From contig NC_031769.1 of assembly GCF_001522545.3 (NCBI RefSeq), positions 24,822,100-24,886,099 on the forward strand: a stretch of 64,000 nt of DNA, given 5' to 3'. A program made the translations under genes and the position numbers. Under the pieces are notes generated by a model. That model was given only the letters and a program-made list of their open reading frames with translations, ran no database searches and had not been told where the DNA came from. Every line of letters starts with the position of its first letter. Within the stretch, counting starts at the first letter, position 1. Source of the DNA: Parus major. Its lineage: Eukaryota; Chordata; Aves; Passeriformes; Paridae. Of this stretch, positions 25,001-37,166 are shown piece after piece.

Positions 25001-28000
25001 AACAAGCTTTCTTCTAACTTCATTTAAACACGTTTATGATGCACTTTAAATTCCTCTTGGATTAATGTGGAGCTGGGCTAAAAGTTTGGAAGTGATGTAG
25101 CCTAACTACCTTTATTCCTTGAGTTTAAGCTTCAGGGCCTGACAGCATGTCACCTGGAGCTCCCAGGACACATGGGCACCACTGGCCAGAAGGGGCTCGC
25201 TTATGCTCCCCTCCTGATGCTTTGAGGCTGGGCTATACTTTTGCAGTCACATATATGTGGTTCTTTCTGCAGCTTTTCAAAATACTAATTTTTTAATTTG
25301 ATCATCTATTCACTTGTTCTGTTTCCCCACTCTGTTAAAAGCATCAACATAAAAATTTCTGCACTCTTTTTGTGTTATTATGGAAGGAGTTTTAATGGAT
25401 TTGTGGAAGCATCTTTGCATGGCCTTAAGTTTTACAATGACTTACTAAGTAGAACAGGAAAACAAAGCCTTACCTACGAATGGTGCACACTTCATTATAT
25501 ATTTGAAATAACATAATGTGTGCTTTCAAATTGTATTTATTTCAACATCAGCATTCTGCTATTAATTCACTTACTATGTGAATAAAGAGCAGAATATTGT
25601 ATCTCTTGCAGAATTTGAATGCAATTAAACAGAACAGCACACGTGGCAGATTAAGTAAGTGAACTAGTACTGTATTTACCAAAAGGATCGTTCACAAGAG
25701 AAGAAGACGCACAGCAATTCCAAATAATTGACACTTTTAAATTCTGTTTGGATTTTCAAAAGTAGAATAAATGTTTTGTAATATAGGTAATCTTTTGGGT
25801 GCTTTCTTTGAATGTTGAAAACAATAGCAGCTTAAGGATGAAAAAGATTTCCAGTTCATAGTCTGACTTGGCACCATCTATAAAAGAAGGTGTAGGATTT
25901 TCCCCCTAAAACCATCTTGCCTGCCATTCTGCTGACTTTTGATGCTCTTTAATCATTCTACCCAAAATTTAAATTTTGGATCAGTTCACTGAGTAGAACT
26001 CTTTTAGAAAATTTCCACTGAATACAAGATGTTTCTGAAAAGAGATTAAAGAAAACCCTCACAAGATTAATGGCAATCTCCTCTTTTTCTTTCACAACAC
26101 TTCCCTGAGACAAGCTGCTGCATGTGTGCTTTGAAATCCAGAGCTGGACTAGGGAGAGGAGATGAAGGTGGGGAGATGGGGAGCAGGAGGGTCCATGTGC
26201 AAGCCTGGCACCCCTCTGGGCTGAGGTTGCCTGCACTTGGCTTGCTCCAAAGCTCTGCTCACACGTATTCAAGCAGAAACTTGACAGAGTTTGGTAGCTA
26301 AATTCTTTGAATATTTTCACACACTTGGCATCTTTCATGTCTGCAGGAGGCAAGCAGATCTTCCTCAGGAGCTGTCAAATATTTGTTTTGGATGATACAG
26401 ATCACGTGCTTCAGATGAAAGTACAAGAAATCCTGCAATGAATGAGTGGCTCAAGCATAAGCGGAACCAAAGCAGAACTTCCTTTTAATATCCAAAAGTA
26501 CCAGCATACCAAACATGTAAATAATTGATTCTAGTCCAAAACCAGCTGACTGCCTCTCCCTTCCAAAATTATCATGTGCTGTATTTATTTCATCAGAAAT
26601 ATGTTCTATTTGTTTTCATCCTACTATCAGATGCATGTGTGAGTACCTGAAGCTACACTGTTGAGTTGCACCAAATTACATTTATTAAGACATCCTTTTT
26701 CCTCACTGACATGGAGCTTTTGGAAGAAAATCATCTGTCCTGTCTTACTACTGTGATCTGCCTGGAGCATACCAAGCACAGACTGTGTGAAGAACACTGG
26801 GCCAAGCATGGAGAGGCAGTTGCCTCTGCAGCCAACATCAAACACAGCTGGTACCTTCATTAGTTGTATTTCCCCAGGCCCTGGCAAAAGAGCTGGTCCA
26901 TTTCCAGCAGCATCCATGTATAGTAGGGTCCAACTTTTGGGTGGGTTTTGAAGCAGACAGTCCCATGCTAGGACTTTGCTTCTATTGAATTATGGACAAA
27001 ACTCTACTCCAACAGAGGTAGAAGCATCCTCAGAATCTCTACAGTACCTATGGCTTTTTCTAAGTCATTTATGAAAGTATTAATTTTCTGTTTCCTACAG
27101 TGCAGGAATAATTCTGCGTCTTTTTAGTTTATGAGGAACATTGGAAGATGCCACAGAATATTTAGTAGACAACTTGTGCTGTCATAACAGTTCTTTGGCT
27201 TGGTTTTTGAATCTGCCTTGGTCTGGAATAGCATGCAAAAAGAAACTGTCTTGAATCTATTCAAATGTTTAGAGAGTTTATTAAAAACATCATAATTCTG
27301 AAGTGAGAGATGCAATTTTATTGTGATCTGCATAATGCAAAAAAAGGAAACGGGAAAGGGCTATATTTTTTTATTTAATAGCAGGAAATTAGACTGTACT
27401 TTAACATTTATCCACAGTTTAAAGAAAAGATTACAGATTATTCTGTGGGGTATATTTTAAATATGACAATACAATTTAGCTTCATCAGGACTATCAACAG
27501 TTCTGGAAAGAAATATCACATCATTGCATTCTATATTTAATCATTTATTTTGATTCACAAAAAGAACTTCTATCAGGATGCTCTTGATAATTTAAAAAAT
27601 TACAGCAATTATACCACCTCAATAAATACTTCAGCTTCATCTTCTTTAGTCAACATATTACTGATAAAAGGAAAAAATAAACATGGAAGTGTTCCTTCAG
27701 TCTTTCTACATTTGGAATTAGGACTGTAGCAAACAACATGGCCACTCTGGCAGATTCATGGGGTCAAAAGTTCAGAAGGATGGCTATGAAACCCCTTTGC
27801 ATCTATGCTTTACCACAGATTTCTTGTATATCCTTAGGAAAGAGCTGAGATGCTATTCACACAGTTACTAGCCATGCAAATACAGATTTAATATATTGGC
27901 TAAGCCACTCCACCTGTCTTTGTGCTGGCCTATTTGCAGAGCTGACACTGCCTCCCCAGATCCAAAGGCACTATGATGGAGTATGGCACAAAGACACTTG

Positions 28001-30149
28001 TATTTTTGTAGGATCCACATCAATTCTAGCACAACAAACACTGAGCCAGTGCTCTAATTCCCAGTCAGACACAGAATAATCCATTATGGGTTGTCTAAAT
28101 CGTATGTACCACAGTACATCTTTCTATTGACATATGGAAGGAAGTAGTGATTAATTGCCTCCACCTGCCCAAAAAGGAGTGGGATGAACCACACTCCTGA
28201 GATACCTCTTTTTTTGATGCAAGCTAAGAAGTGCTCACAGGCTGTGGAGCACCAGGAGCAGCAGGACAGACACCCCAGTGCCTTGCACAGAAGCAGTGCT
28301 GCCTGGTAGAAGAGGCAGGCACCAAGAAGAGGCAAGCAAAGGAGTTGCACTCACGTGTGTTAACTAAAATTGTGTCTGGATTCAAAGTGTGGTACAGATA
28401 TTTTGGGTACTGATGACTGAGAAGTCATTATGGAAATAATATCTCTAATAGTCTATCTTAATGAGTTCTGATGGTGAGTTCTTTTGCGCTCATACACAAA
28501 GAATATGGCAGTCAATTGCCTCTGCTGCCTCTCCACATTACCTGATAGTGCAGAGACCTTTGAGGACCTAGGTACATAAAAACTGTTAATAGACAAAGAC
28601 TAACAGCTTAGACTGTTATCAGCAGCTTGATGAGCTTACAGCTCTATCTTCTGCTCCATGGGGAATTCACTGGTAAGTCCTCACTCCTCTAGCAGCAGCT
28701 AGGGAAGGCACAGGGACAAGGCTCAAGAGCTGCAGCTAAAGCAGCCTGGAGGTGCAGAGATGCTGCAGGAATCCTCCTGGGCAGGAACCACTTGCCCCAC
28801 AGGATGGGCAAAAATGGCTTTTGTCTCTATGGACAGAAAGACAAGATGTAAGAAATGTCGAAGGTCACAGATCTGCCTGAGCTGGTATTTCAGCCTGGTG
28901 AGTATCTGAATGGAAAAGTGAGTGCCCAGCAGAGGGCTTAAGCAGGCCATGGAAGGAAAACAACTCCTAAAAACCACACAGGGTATGTGTAGCAAGGAGA
29001 AAGCTCTCAATGTGCAACATGAGTATGGTGGTCAAAATATAATGAAATATTTAAATAAATTCTCTAAATGAATGTACCCTGAGATGATTCAGAGGAATTA
29101 CATCACTGCAAAGAAGTGATACAACAAAACAGTTTTCTAACTTCAATCCTCTTAAACTATGAATATGTTGAAGGATATATGGTAGACAAAATGCATTAGG
29201 TCCAGAAATCCTCCCTCAAATAAATGTCTGCAGAAAATACAGTTTGAAAATATAGCAAGACAAATCAATTCGAAGATCAGGCCAGGGCCCAACTGCTCAC
29301 TTCAACAGCATCACCAGCACGAATAGGACAGGAGACTGTTGTTGAGAGTAGTGAACCTCAAGCATTTGCTTTTATTTCAGTAACTTTGTGTTACTGGGAA
29401 CTTCAGTTTTCCATCAATTAAGTGCTTAGGACAATAAATAAACATAAAGAAATAGTAGACAGTAATATAGCCTCTACTTCGCTCTTTACTCTGTTGCTCT
29501 CATATAATAACTTGGGCCTTTGATGAGGCAGTACATTTTTATGTAATTTCCCAATATTTTAGTAAAGCTTAATGCTCTCCAGCCCAGTGGAAATATTTCC
29601 TTTTTGTTTTGAATCATGAGTAATTTCACTGGCTGGAAGGAGCTTAACACTCACCCGTAATGAGGCAGGACTTTTGCCACTGCTGCCACTGCCCGACTGC
29701 TTTTTCCATAATATCTGTGACTGTTGACATTTGAAGGTTTTTCCACATGGGCGAGTTGGATGTGGTATGAAGCTGCTGAAAAAGCTTTATGGAGAGCTAG
29801 GGAGCTGGAGTTTGAGCTGTAAGTAGGACATAGGAGAAAGCAGGAGCTCGGTAGTGACAACGTGGTGGCAACAGAGTCCCAAGCAGCACCACGGAGGCAC
29901 TAAGTTTCTTGCTACGACTCATCTCAGTGAAAATGTAAGTAAATCAAATTTAAGCGTACTTAGCTTGGACTTAGTGGCCTAACTATTGTGCCACATTCTA
30001 CTCTGGTATAAAGTGCACATTTCGTTCTTCTGGTGGTGAACCTGGAGGCAAAATGAACTTTGTCCATCTAGATATCGTGATCTCTGCCACCCGCACCCGT
30101 CTTTGTGGAACAGCATCCTCCATGCATTTTTACAAGTGCTACTTGCAAC
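22081..30149. other. Intergenic DNA upstream of SDHAF3, no gene recognised
   Basis: About 8 kb of AT-rich sequence with only chance-length frames; the longest is 131 codons on the - strand at 25958-26353, with no recognisable domain. A splice-donor-like 'aaaatgtaagta' lies near 29930, but nothing around it can be identified as an exon. No CR1 or LTR signature was recognised here. Confidence 0.35.
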
Positions 30150-30185
30150 CGCACGGCTGGGTACGGCTGTAATCGCTCTTGGCCG

Positions 30186-30273
30186 CCCGGGGAGCCGGCG
30201 CTGTGTGGGCCCGGGGAGCCGAGCGCTGTGTGGGCCCGGGGAGCCGGCGCTGTGTGGGCCCGCGGAGCAGGCG
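30186..30273. repeat. 24-25 bp minisatellite, 3.6 copies, in the SDHAF3 promoter/5' UTR
   Basis: Units built around 'ggggagccggcgctgtgtgg' repeat at 30186-30209, 30210-30234 and 30235-30258, with a partial, diverged unit at 30259-30273. The copies are nearly identical; the second carries one extra base. The last unit ends 35 bases before the SDHAF3 start codon, so the array is in the core promoter or 5' UTR. Confidence 0.9.
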
Positions 30274-30308
30274 CGGCCCGGCCCTCGGCCCGGCCCACGG
30301 CCGCCGCC

Positions 30309-30470
30309 ATGGCGGGCGGAGCGCGGCGCCTGTACCGCCGCCTCCTGCAGCTGCACCGCGCGCTGCCGCCCGCCCTGCGCGCCCTGGGCGACCGCTACGT
30401 CAAGGAGGAGTTCCGGAGGCACAAGGCGGCCGGGCCCGCCGAGGCCCAGCGCTTCCTGCGGGAATGGGAG
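30309..30470 (+). CDS. SDHAF3: SDHAF3 (ACN9), coding exon 1: succinate dehydrogenase assembly factor 3
   Basis: This exon encodes residues 1-54 of a small mitochondrial-matrix LYR-motif protein that helps mature the iron-sulfur subunit SDHB of succinate dehydrogenase (respiratory complex II). The family motif L-Y-R is at residues 8-10, followed by a leucine-rich helix. The highly conserved block [13 protein letters not shown] (residues 27-39) and AQRFLREWE (46-54) match vertebrate SDHAF3/ACN9 as I know it. The start codon is in a perfect Kozak context (gccgccatgg). The exon ends in phase 0 after GAG at 30470, and the intron begins GCAAGT, a GC donor. Exon 2 at 58189-58389 continues the protein with conserved sequence in the same phase. 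The predicted total is 120 residues, against about 125 in mammals. Confidence 0.95.
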
Positions 30471-30476
30471 GCAAGT
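30471..30476 (+). promoter_or_regulatory. SDHAF3: Non-canonical GC 5' splice site of the SDHAF3 intron
   Basis: The junction reads GAG|GCAAGT, matching the U1-complementary consensus at every position except the T>C at +2. This is the usual form of GC-AG introns. The only nearby GT (30475-30476) would add four bases to the exon, shift the frame, and give a stop codon 12 residues into exon 2. The GC junction joins the family-conserved E at residue 54 to N-Y-A in exon 2 in frame. Confidence 0.8.
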
Positions 30477-32446
30477 GCCCGGCGGGGGGAGCGGCGGGGC
30501 CCGGCGGGGCGCGGGGCGGGCCTCGCAAGGTCAGGGACGCCGGGCGGTCGCAGCAGTTCGGAGGTTGGACTCGGAGATCTCAGAGGGCTTTTCCAGCCCA
30601 GCTGATTCTCTCTCCTCGGGCATGCTCCCGTGAGGGCGAGTTCCTTAGAGAGCTGCAGAATGCCTTGTAGTTCCATGTCTCTAGGCAGGTTATCTTTTAC
30701 GGTTCTTATTGCCGTGCCTCGGATGTGTGTGATCATACTTATGCACGCCCAGGTATATGTAACAGAGTGACATCAGTTATATAATTAGCTATGTATAAAT
30801 ATATAAATAAAAATATACGCACCATTATCTGTATGATCTATAATAATGCATTATATAAGTCTATATAAATATTTATAACTACATACATAACTAATTGTAT
30901 AATTATAATTAACTAAGTACATAGGTGTAAATAGCTTCCCGGTGAACTTGCATTTCCTTTTTGAGTAATGTTTTTTCAGTGTGGCCTAAGGAAACAAGTC
31001 TTAATGTGAACATTGCTTCTCTGCTTAGCACCCCTTCGCCTGAACTTGGTGCTTGGTTTCACCGAGGAGAGAAAAGTGGATCATTCCCAAGTGATGAGGT
31101 TGTAACAAGTTTTACAAGCAGCAGAGCAGGGAGACCCATAAGGTGCTTTCCGCACATGCCTGCACCCCAACAGATACCAGCATATTAATAGGTCCCAAGA
31201 AGTCCACAGGGCAGAAGAGTTTCTCTTCACAGAAGAGAAACTTCAGTTAAAGCATAAACACAGCTGCAAGAGACAGATGTATATACAATCTTCCCATTAT
31301 TTTTCATGCTCCTTGGTACCAAGCCATACCATAAGTAAATCAAATTTATATTATTATATAAATCAAATTTAGATATATTATATAAATACTGGCATGGTAG
31401 TACTTTTGAATCTCAAAACTATTTTCCTTTCTGTGGAAGGAAATTCTGCTCTGCTTTGCAGTGGAAGGTGGTTAGCAAAGGTAGAATCTGTTGCCTCCCA
31501 GTTTACCAGTGAAAGGGTGATGCAGGAGAACTGCCCCATCCCTTCTACCTGCAGTAGATGAGATCTTGTGGGTTAAAGTAACTTGGGCTGGGGCATCAGG
31601 AATAAGCAGGAGGAAGACTGCCTGGTATTCTCAACAGAGGAAAGGAATAAGTGTATTTTAATTGCCTCTTGTGCCAACTGATAGATCCTCGAATCAGAAA
31701 AATTTGTACCTACCTCTCAAATGCCTGATGCTATTGTGATTCTCAATTGCCTTTTACTTGATACTGCTGAAATGTTTCCGCATCACTGCTTTCAATTTTA
31801 ACGTGAGCTGAAGAGACAAGTTACAGGTTACTATTTTCAGTGCTAAAATCTTCCTTAAAATAGTTTCAGAAAAGGGAGGAAATATTTACATTGAAATGTT
31901 TACATTGAAATATCTTTAGCCATTTTTAAAGTGAAGTAAACAAATAGTGAAAATATTTCTCAGTTTCGAAACGTTTTAAGAGTAGATTACAGGGAAAATG
32001 GTGACAAAAATTAGACTACAAGTAACAGAAGTTTAATTTTGAAACCTGACATTTAGTGCTATTAGCTATGATATGTTCATGGAAAGGAAACTAATTTAAT
32101 AACTGTTTTGAGTGTGTGAGTATAAAGAACTTTGCAAATATGTCTGTCTTCTAACAAGATGCTAGGAGATATTAGCACATAGTTAGCATGTCTCATCTTT
32201 AATTTTTGTTTTGTTCTGGGGTCTTTTTCTCACCCAAATAATAGTCTATTTCAAGTGTGATATTTAAATCAGACTTTCACATTTTTGGCCTGTGAGACTT
32301 GCTTTGCATCTTATGTTATCCTGTGGTTCCCAGCCCCAGGAAGAGTTGAACTAGGTAATTTAGGATAATGGACTGGGGACAAACTGGGATTAGGTAACTC
32401 AGGGCTCTAATTACATGCTAATTAATTTATGTTGGAGTCAGTCCTC
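30477..32446. other. SDHAF3 intron, 5' part
   Basis: The GC-rich start (to about 30600) gives way to ordinary DNA. A strongly AT-rich, TATA-type low-complexity patch lies at about 30777-30925, and a smaller one at 31337-31388 contains a repeated 'aaatcaaattta' about 22 bases apart. A 14-base unit is duplicated at about 31885-31911. No further exon is recognised. Confidence 0.45.
30777..30925. repeat. AT-rich low-complexity patch
   Basis: About 150 bases are composed almost only of A and T, with many tata, ataaat and taatta words and no regular repeat unit. It sits about 300 bases into the intron. Confidence 0.65.
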
Positions 32447-32830
32447 TGTCCCGGTTTTGGCTAAGATAGAGTTAATTTTCTTTGTAGTGGCTTGTTCAGT
32501 GCTGTGTTTTGGATATAGTATGGGAATAATGTTGGTAATGCACTGTTTTAGCTGTTCCTAAATGTGCTTACTCTAAATCAAGTATTTTTCAGATGCCCAT
32601 GCTGTGCCAGTGAGGGGATGCACAAGAAGGTGGGAGGGAGGATGGCCAGGACAGCTGACCCAAACTGTCCAAGCAGATATTCCATACCATACAACCTGTA
32701 GAATGTTCAGTATATAAACTGGGGGAAGTTGGGCATGGGGAATTGATCATTGCTCAGGCATGGGCAAGGCATCAGTCAGCAGGTGGTGAGCAGTTGGATT
32801 GTTTCTGTTGTGTTTTATTCTTTGCACTCT
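32447..32830 (+). mobile_element. Avian endogenous-retrovirus LTR fragment, sense to SDHAF3
   Basis: It starts with 'tgtcccggttttggctaaga' and continues 'tagagttaattttctt', 'cagtgctgtgttttggata', 'cagctgacccaaactgtcca', 'atattccataccata', 'aaactgggggaagttg' and 'gtcagcaggtggtgagcag'. This is a very common avian LTR type; I think it is ERVL-related, but the class is from memory. The 5' TG end is intact. The U5 end and the usual '...cca/aca' terminus cannot be recognised, so the 3' side is truncated or diverged. No internal retroviral coding sequence follows, so it is a solo or broken LTR. Confidence 0.8.
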
Positions 32831-33802
32831 TCTTGGGCAGCAGGACACTGTTTTGACCAGAGATAGGCTGGGAGCTCCAGGACAGTTCTTGCAGGACATA
32901 CCAGCATAGCTGTGAAGTGCCTGGTTCTTACCTAAGAGTCACACAGTTAGCCACGAGTGAAGCCAAGATACAGCTGCTGCATCGTGTACGTGAACCATAA
33001 CTGTATCTCTTGCCTCTAATTTTATTAAACAAAACAAAAACCAGTAAAACCAAACAAAAAATCAACCTAAACAAATCACTAAACATTGATACAAACTGGT
33101 TGTTTAAATTTCCTGTTAAATTTCTTTTTCTTTGGAAAATGTGTACTTACAGTTCTGATAACGGTATTTTGGCATGTTGCATTTCCAACATTTTTCTTCC
33201 CAATTTTCTTTTTCGTTAGGCTAAGCATATACCTTGCTATATGCACTTTAATGTTGTCAATATTCAGCTTACATCTGGAAATGTTCTTTCCTCATGCCTT
33301 CTGTTGCATTAAGGGCATCTGGTACAGAGTGGCATGATGTCTCGTGTTACAGAAAATTAGTGTTCTTAATTTATGTTAAAGTAATATATCTTGATGTATA
33401 TTCATCAGAGGGTAAAGATTATGGATATGATGATTGCAGTGATGTTTCTTGACTTTGAATGAGGATTTCAATATGAAGTGTAATCTTAATAAGTCATCTG
33501 AAATGCTTTTTGCATGAAAATTTCCAAGGATGTCTTATTTTAACATGAAACTACTTAACTATTGCTAAAACTCTTCAGGCCCTCTTTGGGTAGTCTGATC
33601 TTCTGGGTATGCTTGAATATACTACTTCATAGCCTGTGGTGTGCTTTCTTGTCCTCCAATTTGATTCATATTAGCTAAAGGTTTAGAAAACAGGCCTGGC
33701 ATTTCAATCACATTATGGTTGCCTCCAATGATGGCCCTGCTTCCCTTGCTATTTAAATTATGTTGATTCAGGGGAGCTAGGGGTATTAATTCAAGCTTAT
33801 AG
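32831..33802. other. SDHAF3 intron, no exon recognised
   Basis: Sequence to about 33000 follows the LTR and could be diverged element or flank. An A-rich (caaa)-type tract lies at about 33026-33085. The rest is AT-rich unique sequence. Confidence 0.35.
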
Positions 33803-34084
33803 CCAGGTGGGAGTCAGCCTCTTGTCTCAGGCAGCTAGGGACAGGGTGAGATAGCCTTGGGTTGTGCCATGGGGAGGTTCAGGTTGGACGTCAGAAGGAA
33901 TTTCTTCACAAAAATGGTTGTTAAGAGCAGACTGCCCAGGGAGGTGGTGGAGTCACTATCCCTAGAGGTGTTCAGGAGATGACTGGACTCAGTGCCATGT
34001 TTTGGTTTACAAGTTGTGTTTGATCTAAGGTTGGACTCCATGAATTTAGAGATCTTTTTCAGTCTGAATGATTCTGTGATTGTG
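33803..34084 (+). mobile_element. CR1 LINE 3' end, sense orientation
   Basis: The recognisable blocks are 'caggtgggagtcagcctctt', 'ggggaggttcaggttggacg', 'gactgcccagggaggtggtg', 'gagtcactatccctagaggt', 'ctaaggttggactccatga' and the terminal 'tgattctgtgatt'. It is the 3' 280 bases of a CR1 copy, 5'-truncated and diverged. Confidence 0.92.
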
Positions 34085-36734
34085 TCTCACAAATGGAACA
34101 AATTGCCTTTATTTTTTGAGAAACATGGTGGAAAACCTGTAGGGAGATTTCTAAGATCAGCTTTGAAAATAAAGGGGGGAAAAAAGTGGTAAAAAGCTGT
34201 GAAATAATATTGCTGTAGTAGGTGAGTGGTTCATGTTGTTTTCCTGTAAAGGAGATGAGACAGGATCTCATCTTGCTCAGAATGCACAGGGATTTGATGT
34301 TAGAGCCAACCATGTAGATGGCTAATGAAGTTTTGTAGGAAACCTAAGCTGACCTATTTACATTTATAAAATAGGGAATCTATCCATTGAATATTCTTGG
34401 AGGAGTTTTTAAGTGGGTACAACCAATAATAGACTGCAAGCCCATATGTGTTTATATAAAAGTAGAATATAGATATTATGGTTTTCCTATCATTGGTATT
34501 GGATTGCTACTTTGTGTCTTGAAATCTGCTGGGAAATATTAAAGGGAGATACAAAGAAAGTAAGCTTTGTTGTTCAGGAATTATGCTTGTTCAGGTAGAT
34601 TCAAATTAAACATATGAATTATTAATATATGTTCCTATCTATTTTCTAAATATTTAATATTTTAATTAAAATAATTGGTACTCGTTTACAGGAGACTACT
34701 GATATAATTAGATTGATACTGATTATTACCTTGGAATGCTATTGAATTAATGTTGACAGGTATGGTAAGTCAATTAGTTCAGCAGTCTCCTAAATCATGG
34801 TAGCTGATGAGAATGCTTACATAAGATAAGTAATATTAAGATAGTATTGATTACTTCCATTTCAGATTGCAGTAGGTACAATATTCAGTTAAATAATTTC
34901 AATAACAATTTGTTTCACATTTTAGCTTTAATTTTGAAAATGACCATTTTGCACTTTGCTTTTTTAAAAAGCCCAGTCCTCTAGATGAGAGAGCCTGGAC
35001 TGTCTTTTAGACAAGCAGAATCATTCTGCAGAATTATACAACATTTTCTCCATATAATAAATTTAATAAATTGCCTGTGAAATTCTTCGGCCACTCTTGA
35101 CCCTGATAACCTTTTTACAGGCTTTCAAATGAACTGTCACATAGCCTCTCAGGAATGACTAAATTGTTAAATCGGTGTATTTGATGCAATACAAATAATT
35201 CTCATCCATCAAATTTATTTTCAGTTGCCTGCGTCACTTGCAGTATTTACTTTGCTGGGATGATTGTGGGATGCTGTCATATCTCAGAGTATATAGTTGT
35301 TCTGATATGTCTTTTTCTGCTTGCTTACAGAACTTTTTCGCTTCTTAATTTTCTGGGCGAGTATGATTTTCCCTCCCCTTCTTGATTTATTTTTAAACTA
35401 CTGGCACTCGAAAATATGTTGAAATGTTGAATGGAGAATTTGAAGAGCAAATAGTCAAAGAGGGTGGAAGAGGAAATTGTGGCCAGTACTGGAGTCTGAC
35501 TAAAATGGGAATGGGATGTGTGGGTTGCCTTTGGTGCTGTCTTTCAGCAAATAATGTAGGTAGCATAAGTATAAAATGGTTGCTGGCATTCTGAATTCTG
35601 CTCTCAGTTTCAGTGAAGTACATTATATAAGAGATGTTTTCTTTTCCTGACAAAGAAATATAATTTTTGGAAGTAAAATATGTCTTTAGGTTTTTTGCCA
35701 TTTTATTACTTTTATTAAAGTCGTGAAATAGGATTTTAGAGTAGTATTTCATTTTAACATTCCTGGTTACGTCAGAATTTGCTTTTAGTGATTTTTATGG
35801 CTATCTGAATGAAAACTTTCTTATTAAGAGTAAATTCGTACTGAGTCCCATGTTTTTGTCCCCCACTTAGGGTGTTCACTAGTTGTTAATTTGTAAGAGC
35901 TAAATTGGAGTCAATTTCCTCTATTTTCTTTTGTATTTCTCAAAAGGTAGGAAGGAATTTTGCGCTTTCCTGAGAGCCAGGGAGTTGTGGCTGGTAAACT
36001 GAAGAGCATGTGGAATTTGGGCATGAATGGCCACAGGAAATCAGGCTGCTGCTCTGTCCTGGCATTCCTGGTGGCCTGCTTGGTTGTAGGATTTGAAGTC
36101 TACCTCTGATGAAGTTTTGCCTGGGTATACCCATGATTTGGTGAGGGTTCTGAATTAGTATTTATGTGCAATTGCAAAGGTTGACCTTTTGTTGTGAATC
36201 CCTGTTGTGAAGTTTCATGCAAATGACATATTTTTCATATTATGCCGTCATTTCCATCCTTCAGTGCTCTTTCAGATTTGGATTTAGAAGCAGGAGCTGG
36301 TGTCTGCTTCTCTTCCCTAGAGAATCCAGGCAGTCTGGGAGCTTTCCGAGGTGGTGAGACTTTGGATAGCGTGGTGGATACCCACTGCCTTGTGCATGAT
36401 GCACACCTGTTGCAGGAAGGTGAATTTGTTGCTTCTCACCTGGAAAGCAGCATCATACCCTTTCAGGTTCACCTGGCAGCTTTTGAGGCCAGTGATTTCT
36501 TGCTGGTTTGGTTTTTTTTTTTATTTTTTTGTCCTCTGTACATACTGGTTTTAGACCTTTACTGTATTTTTTAAATTTAAAATTTTATAAATTGTGGCAT
36601 CAGTATTCTCAATGCTCTTGTCATGTTACCATGCCAATTATCTGTATGCTATCATATCTATGATTGCATGTAGTTAGTCAGATGGTTGTTTTGATAACTG
36701 CTGATCTGCTAGTTGAAGTTTTTATTTTGAAATT

Positions 36735-36760
36735 TATTTTATTTTATTTTATTTTGTTTT
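36735..36760. repeat. (ATTTT)n microsatellite
   Basis: Five consecutive ATTTT units are visible, the last slightly changed to attttg. Confidence 0.8.
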
Positions 36761-37166
36761 GAACTGTTTTGACACAGCAGGAAATGATATCCAGGTCCTA
36801 GGGGTGACATCCAACAGTAATGTCAGTCACTTGCATGTGCCTGTCACCTCAGGTACATTGCAAGTATAAATACATGGTGTGCAAATAGGTTTATAAATTG
36901 CAGATGGTTTTATAGCATGCTTTGGATATTTAAAATGTGGCATGAATTGAATCCCTGAACTGAAATTTCTCGGCAGAAATTTCTAGCCGTAGTTTAGATT
37001 GAGAAGTTTAAGTTGCTGTAGAAGTGGGATGCATCTCTAATGAGTGTTAACAGTTGATTCCTTACATTGAATAGCACTGGAAGGGCATATTTCTCAGGGT
37101 TAATGCTCTCAGGGTTGAAGATGCTGTAGAAGTTTTGTGGATGTCTGCTCCATGAGCAGAGACCTG

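Larger units (their letters stand above)
30150..30560 (+). promoter_or_regulatory. SDHAF3: CpG island promoter of SDHAF3
   Basis: GC content and CpG density rise sharply here and fall again by about 30600, and the SDHAF3 start codon lies inside. No TATA box is seen close to the start codon, which fits a housekeeping CpG-island promoter. The exact transcription start cannot be read from the sequence. The 5' part is occupied by a short minisatellite. Whether the island also fires in the other direction is unknown; a frame of 147 codons on the - strand across it is a by-product of GC-rich sequence. Confidence 0.75.

Noticed and set aside
29917..29945. Possible upstream exon with donor-like aaaatgtaagta
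   Set aside because: A lone splice-donor match with no recognisable exon or acceptor. SDHAF3 already has a good start codon in its own CpG island.
30471..30476. Use of the GT at 30475 as a normal splice donor
   Set aside because: It adds four bases, changes the frame and leads to a stop early in exon 2, while the GC site joins conserved sequence in frame.
29979..30670. Several long frames (80-176 codons) overlapping SDHAF3 exon 1 in other frames and on the - strand
   Set aside because: They come from GC-rich composition and the minisatellite, which gives repeated Gly/Pro/Ala peptides. Only the frame starting at 30309 matches a conserved family and continues into a second exon.
29936..31348. 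A 17-base exact match (taagtaaatcaaattta) at 29936-29952 and 31332-31348
   Set aside because: It is an AT-rich low-complexity word; a match of this length is plausible by chance in 64 kb of AT-rich DNA, and the flanks do not align.
36242..36574. 110-codon + strand frame in the intron
   Set aside because: No family resemblance. The C-terminal part is read from a T-rich low-complexity tract, and no acceptable splice sites were seen around it.
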